From the NCBI GenBank assembly GCA_035528575.1, contig DATKYK010000034.1:55091-119090 (forward strand): a stretch of 64,000 nucleotides of DNA. The letters run 5' to 3'. Position numbers and translations under genes: made by a program. Shown piece after piece: positions 61,908 through 64,000 of this stretch (its first letter is position 1; each line of letters begins with the position of its first letter). The notes under the pieces were generated by a model. It saw only the letters and a list, made by a program, of their open reading frames with translations. It had not been told where the DNA came from and did no database searches. This DNA is from Dehalococcoidia bacterium (GTDB lineage Bacteria > Chloroflexota > Dehalococcoidia > E44-bin15).

Positions 61908-62603
61908 ATGAGAACCTATTTAGCGATAGAGGAGGTTGAAAGGCTTGAGGCAGCTGCAATGTGCCTGAGGGACAGGCTTCTTATCCGGCTCCTGGCCCAT
62001 CTTGGCTGCCGCATCAGCGAGGCCCTTGCCCTCACGGTGGATGATATCGACCTCGGAAAGGGCATGGTAACCATCCAGCACCTAAAGTTGCGGATCAAGG
62101 CTGCCTGTCCCAAATGCGGTGCCCGGCTCAGTAGGACCCACACCTTCTGCCCCGGGTGCTGCGCGAAAGTGGAGCAGGTGGTAGCGAAGGAGCAGGAGCA
62201 CCGCAGGGTGAGAACTCTGCCGCTGGATGATGACACTATCAAGCTACTAAAGAAGTACATTAAACGCGGCGGCCCTGTAACCCGAAATAGCAGGCGCTTG
62301 ATATTCGGCATCAACCGGCACCGAGCGTGGCAGGTAGTTCGTGACTGCGCCGACACGGCTGGCCTCGGAGACCTGGTGAACCCGACCACCGGTAAAAAGC
62401 AGGGCATAAGCCCCCACCGCCTGCGGGACGCGTTTGCGGTCCATGCGGTCAAGCTGGATGACTCGGGTGATGGGCTGAGGCTACTCCAGGAGCACCTTGG
62501 CCATACTAGCTTCAACACCACTGCCAGATACAGGAAGGTAGCCGGAGAGGAACATCGGGAGTGGTACCAGAAGCTATGGGAAAAAGGAGAGGACGGTGGT
62601 TGA
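61908..62603 (+). CDS. Catalytic-domain-only tyrosine recombinase with inserted zinc ribbon
   Basis: This 231-residue protein contains the tyrosine-recombinase active site: Arg35 in GCRISEAL, His170-xx-Arg173 in SPHRLRDAF, His199 in EHLGHT and Tyr208 in TTARYRKV. It starts almost at the catalytic domain and so lacks an N-terminal core-binding domain. Between the first Arg and the beta-hairpin it has an extra CPKC...CPGC zinc ribbon (Cys67, 70, 81, 84). ATG 61908 is chosen because an upstream extension would overlap the preceding gene. The gene overlaps the next one by eight bases. Confidence 0.85.
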   Translation: MRTYLAIEEVERLEAAAMCLRDRLLIRLLAHLGCRISEALALTVDDIDLGKGMVTIQHLKLRIKAACPKCGARLSRTHTFCPGCCAKVEQVVAKEQEHRRVRTLPLDDDTIKLLKKYIKRGGPVTRNSRRLIFGINRHRAWQVVRDCADTAGLGDLVNPTTGKKQGISPHRLRDAFAVHAVKLDDSGDGLRLLQEHLGHTSFNTTARYRKVAGEEHREWYQKLWEKGEDGG

Positions 62604-63108
62604 CACCCTGAGGCCCAGAAGGGGTGGTTTCCTGCGCCCCTTCGGCTGTGGGTGGTTCATTCGGGAGTTCCTCATGGGGCACGGGCCCTGTGATTCCCCC
62701 AAAATAGACCCCGATATCGGCGCACCGCAGTCAGAAATCTTCTATCAATACAAGACGGCCCTCCTGCGGAATATGGCGCTGGATAAGGCTACCAGGGAGG
62801 AAGAGCGGCGGGCCAAGCGCGAGAAGCGAGCTATTCGCCCCGAGGAGATCGAGAAACTGACCGAAAGATACACGGCCCACATTCCCTATAAGACCAGCAG
62901 CTGCACCTACCACTCCTTCGTCGTCTACTTCTCCAACCTGCAGAGATTGGGCTGGGTGGAGTTTACCGGAAAAGAGGAGACCTCAGCCTTCCAGGATCAT
63001 TATCCGCCGGGACCACCCCGCAAATATTTCCGCCTGACCAGGGCTGGTCGTGAAGCCCCCGATGCCGCCTGGTCAAACCCCCTGTTTGCCCTCTACGGTG
63101 AGAGCTGA
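62596..63108 (+). CDS. Hypothetical mobile-element protein, 170 aa
   Basis: The product is not recognised. The middle part is a Lys/Arg/Glu-rich helix (ATREEERRAKREKRAIRPEE) and the C-terminal part (SFVVYFSNLQRLGWVEF...KYFRLTRAGRE) has the look of a winged helix, as in small archaeal-type regulators. The GTG start overlaps the recombinase gene, with AAGGAGAGG upstream. It is the last gene before a terminator. Confidence 0.65.
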   Translation: MVDTLRPRRGGFLRPFGCGWFIREFLMGHGPCDSPKIDPDIGAPQSEIFYQYKTALLRNMALDKATREEERRAKREKRAIRPEEIEKLTERYTAHIPYKTSSCTYHSFVVYFSNLQRLGWVEFTGKEETSAFQDHYPPGPPRKYFRLTRAGREAPDAAWSNPLFALYGES

Positions 63109-63119
63109 CCGTATCCCCC

Positions 63120-63146
63120 AGGGCGGGGAAGCCCCCTCTTTTTTAA
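63120..63146 (+). terminator. Rho-independent terminator of the rightward operon
   Basis: GGCGGGGAAGCCCCC followed by TCTTTTTTAA lies 12-38 bases past the stop of the 170-residue gene, ending the excisionase-like operon. Confidence 0.65.
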
Positions 63147-63189
63147 TATCACTGATATATATTGTTTAATTTATTTTCATGAAAATATA

Positions 63190-63210
63190 GGTTCATTCTA
63201 ATAATGAACC
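63190..63210. promoter_or_regulatory. Operator-like inverted repeat
   Basis: A perfect GGTTCATT-ctaat-AATGAACC palindrome lies in the AT-rich spacer before the sigma-like gene. It has no T-run, so a protein-binding site is more likely than a terminator. Confidence 0.55.
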
Positions 63211-63302
63211 AAAGGACATTTTGTGCAATGCTAAATATGGTAAACGACAGCACCTTAACAATTGAATAAAGCCAGAGCCTTGAACGCTTGCCCCAATTAA
63301 AA

Positions 63303-63330
63303 GCCCTAGCCAGTTGTAGCTAGCTAGGGC
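63303..63330 (+). other. Leader hairpin before the sigma-like gene
   Basis: GCCCTAGC and GCTAGGGC form a perfect 8-bp stem about 28 bases before the start codon. A TTGCAGCTAGGCGG stretch with similar words precedes the next gene at about 63883, suggesting related leaders. Confidence 0.45.
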
Positions 63331-63357
63331 AATCTAGCAAGGAAGGAGCACCCGCCA

Positions 63358-63819
63358 ATGCTAGACTGGGATAAGTATAGCGCAGTAGCGGAGCGTTTTC
63401 AATTTAAGGCACAGTATCAGGATAGGGAAGATTTGAAGCACAACATCATCCTGGCGCTTGCCAACCAGAGGATAAGGAATAGCCAAAACGGCGATAATCC
63501 ATTGACCAAGCCTGCCATGCTGCGGATAGCAAGCCATACCGTTGCCGACTACTACCGAGACTTAAGGCGTAACGCAAAGATAAGCCTTAACACCGAGAGC
63601 GATGATGGTGAGGGCAACACGGTAGAGTTGCTGGACACCATAGCCGATGATAAGGCGATAGACGTTGAGGCATGGATAGACGCCAGGGTATGGCTCATGG
63701 GTTGTCCAAAGAGGCTATCCCAGATTGCCCATAAGAGGGTAAACGGTATTGCACTAGAGCCTAGCGATAAGATGTATCTAGGGCGGTTTAGGCGGAAAGA
63801 GGCGAAAAAACTATTTTAG
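63358..63819 (+). CDS. Sigma-70-like protein of the mobile element
   Basis: This 153-residue protein resembles a small sigma factor. Residues about 24-80 (EDLKHNIILALANQ and MLRIASHTVADYYRDLRR) look like region 2, with the RIAxxTxxDYxR pattern used for -10 recognition, and the C-terminal part (RLSQIAHKRVNGIALEPSDK then GRFRRKEAKK) like a reduced region 4. GGAAGGAG precedes the ATG. Phages and integrative elements often carry such a factor for late or transfer genes; the call is by pattern only. Confidence 0.6.
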   Translation: MLDWDKYSAVAERFQFKAQYQDREDLKHNIILALANQRIRNSQNGDNPLTKPAMLRIASHTVADYYRDLRRNAKISLNTESDDGEGNTVELLDTIADDKAIDVEAWIDARVWLMGCPKRLSQIAHKRVNGIALEPSDKMYLGRFRRKEAKKLF

Positions 63820-63957
63820 TCGTTACTTTTTACCCCCCCAAATCGCTTATATAAGTGGGAGCACCGTTTAGGCTAGCGTGTTGCAGCTAGGCGGTTAGCT
63901 TACTACTAGGGAGGCAAGGCGGAATTGCCCACCGCCTGGTCTCTTAAAGGGGGGTTA

Positions 63958-64000
63958 GTGGAAAAACTTAATATTGAGGGCAAGCGTTCAGGCGAAGGCT
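63958..64000 (+). CDS. Start of a gene cut by the window edge
   Basis: GTG at 63958 follows AAAGGGGGG at good spacing and opens a frame MEKLNIEGKRSGEG that runs off the end. A short AGGCGG/CCGCCT hairpin lies in the leader at about 63918-63937. Too short to identify. Confidence 0.45.
   Translation, partial: MEKLNIEGKRSGEG

Overview
The window is a chromosomal segment of about 50-55 % GC. It most resembles an anaerobic member of the Chloroflexota, probably Dehalococcoidia-like. This placement is an inference from the mix of CoA-linked fatty-acid and methylmalonyl-CoA enzymes, a type IV pilus locus of Chloroflexota style, an elongation factor P with arginine at its tip, and many intergenic REP-like repeats; no rRNA is present to confirm it. 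Most genes are on the minus strand, in long runs with 1-4 base overlaps, and many promoters fit a plain TTGACA-17-TATAAT pattern.

Layout. (1) 1-2.4 kb: methylmalonyl-CoA mutase large subunit (cut by the window edge), epimerase and B12-binding small subunit. (2) 15.7-2.5 kb, minus: alaS-ruvX-aroE, a REP-transposase insertion, then aroC-aroKB-ClC channel-heme O synthase-acyl-CoA dehydrogenase-tgt. With aroQ at 53 kb this gives four shikimate-pathway genes (one a kinase/synthase fusion). (3) 16.3-18.8 kb, plus: YifB/ComM ATPase and MscS channel, then a convergent GT20 glycosyltransferase. (4) 21-33.7 kb, minus: type IV pilus locus pilB-pilC-pseudopilins-large PilX-like protein-pilN-pilO-pilM-pilD, with the major pilin pilA on its own promoter and a GIY-YIG nuclease bracketed by palindromic repeats between pilD and pilA. 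(5) 33.7-37.8 kb: repeat-rich spacer with decayed gene fragments, a PopT/DUF368 transporter, a lipoprotein and a small membrane protein. (6) 37.8-44.4 kb, plus: aspS, a peptide-binding lipoprotein, trigger factor, clpP, enoyl-CoA hydratase, with a convergent 3-hydroxyacyl-CoA dehydrogenase. (7) 57.4-45.7 kb, minus: a 13-gene run dprA-topA-xerD-aroQ-pepP-efp-xseA-xseB-PHP-formyltransferase-unknown-HAD-PfkB kinase. (8) 57.5-59.4 kb: B12-radical SAM protein and two tRNA-Ser genes. (9) 59.4-64 kb: left end of an integrated mobile element.

The mobile element is the most interesting part. An integrase and a small putative DNA-binding protein are transcribed leftward, and an excisionase-like gene, a ribbon-helix-helix/zinc-ribbon protein and a very small tyrosine recombinase with an inserted zinc ribbon are transcribed rightward. 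Between them two near-consensus promoters face each other across nested palindromes, as expected of a bistable integration/excision switch. A sigma-factor-like gene follows. Other points to note are a REP-transposase insertion beside a diverged second copy of the aroE 3' end, a GIY-YIG gene between two 82-83 bp palindromic repeats, near-leaderless promoters for tig and dprA, a PilM with a roughly 280-residue Lys/Ala/Glu-rich extension, and several gene remnants hidden in spacers.
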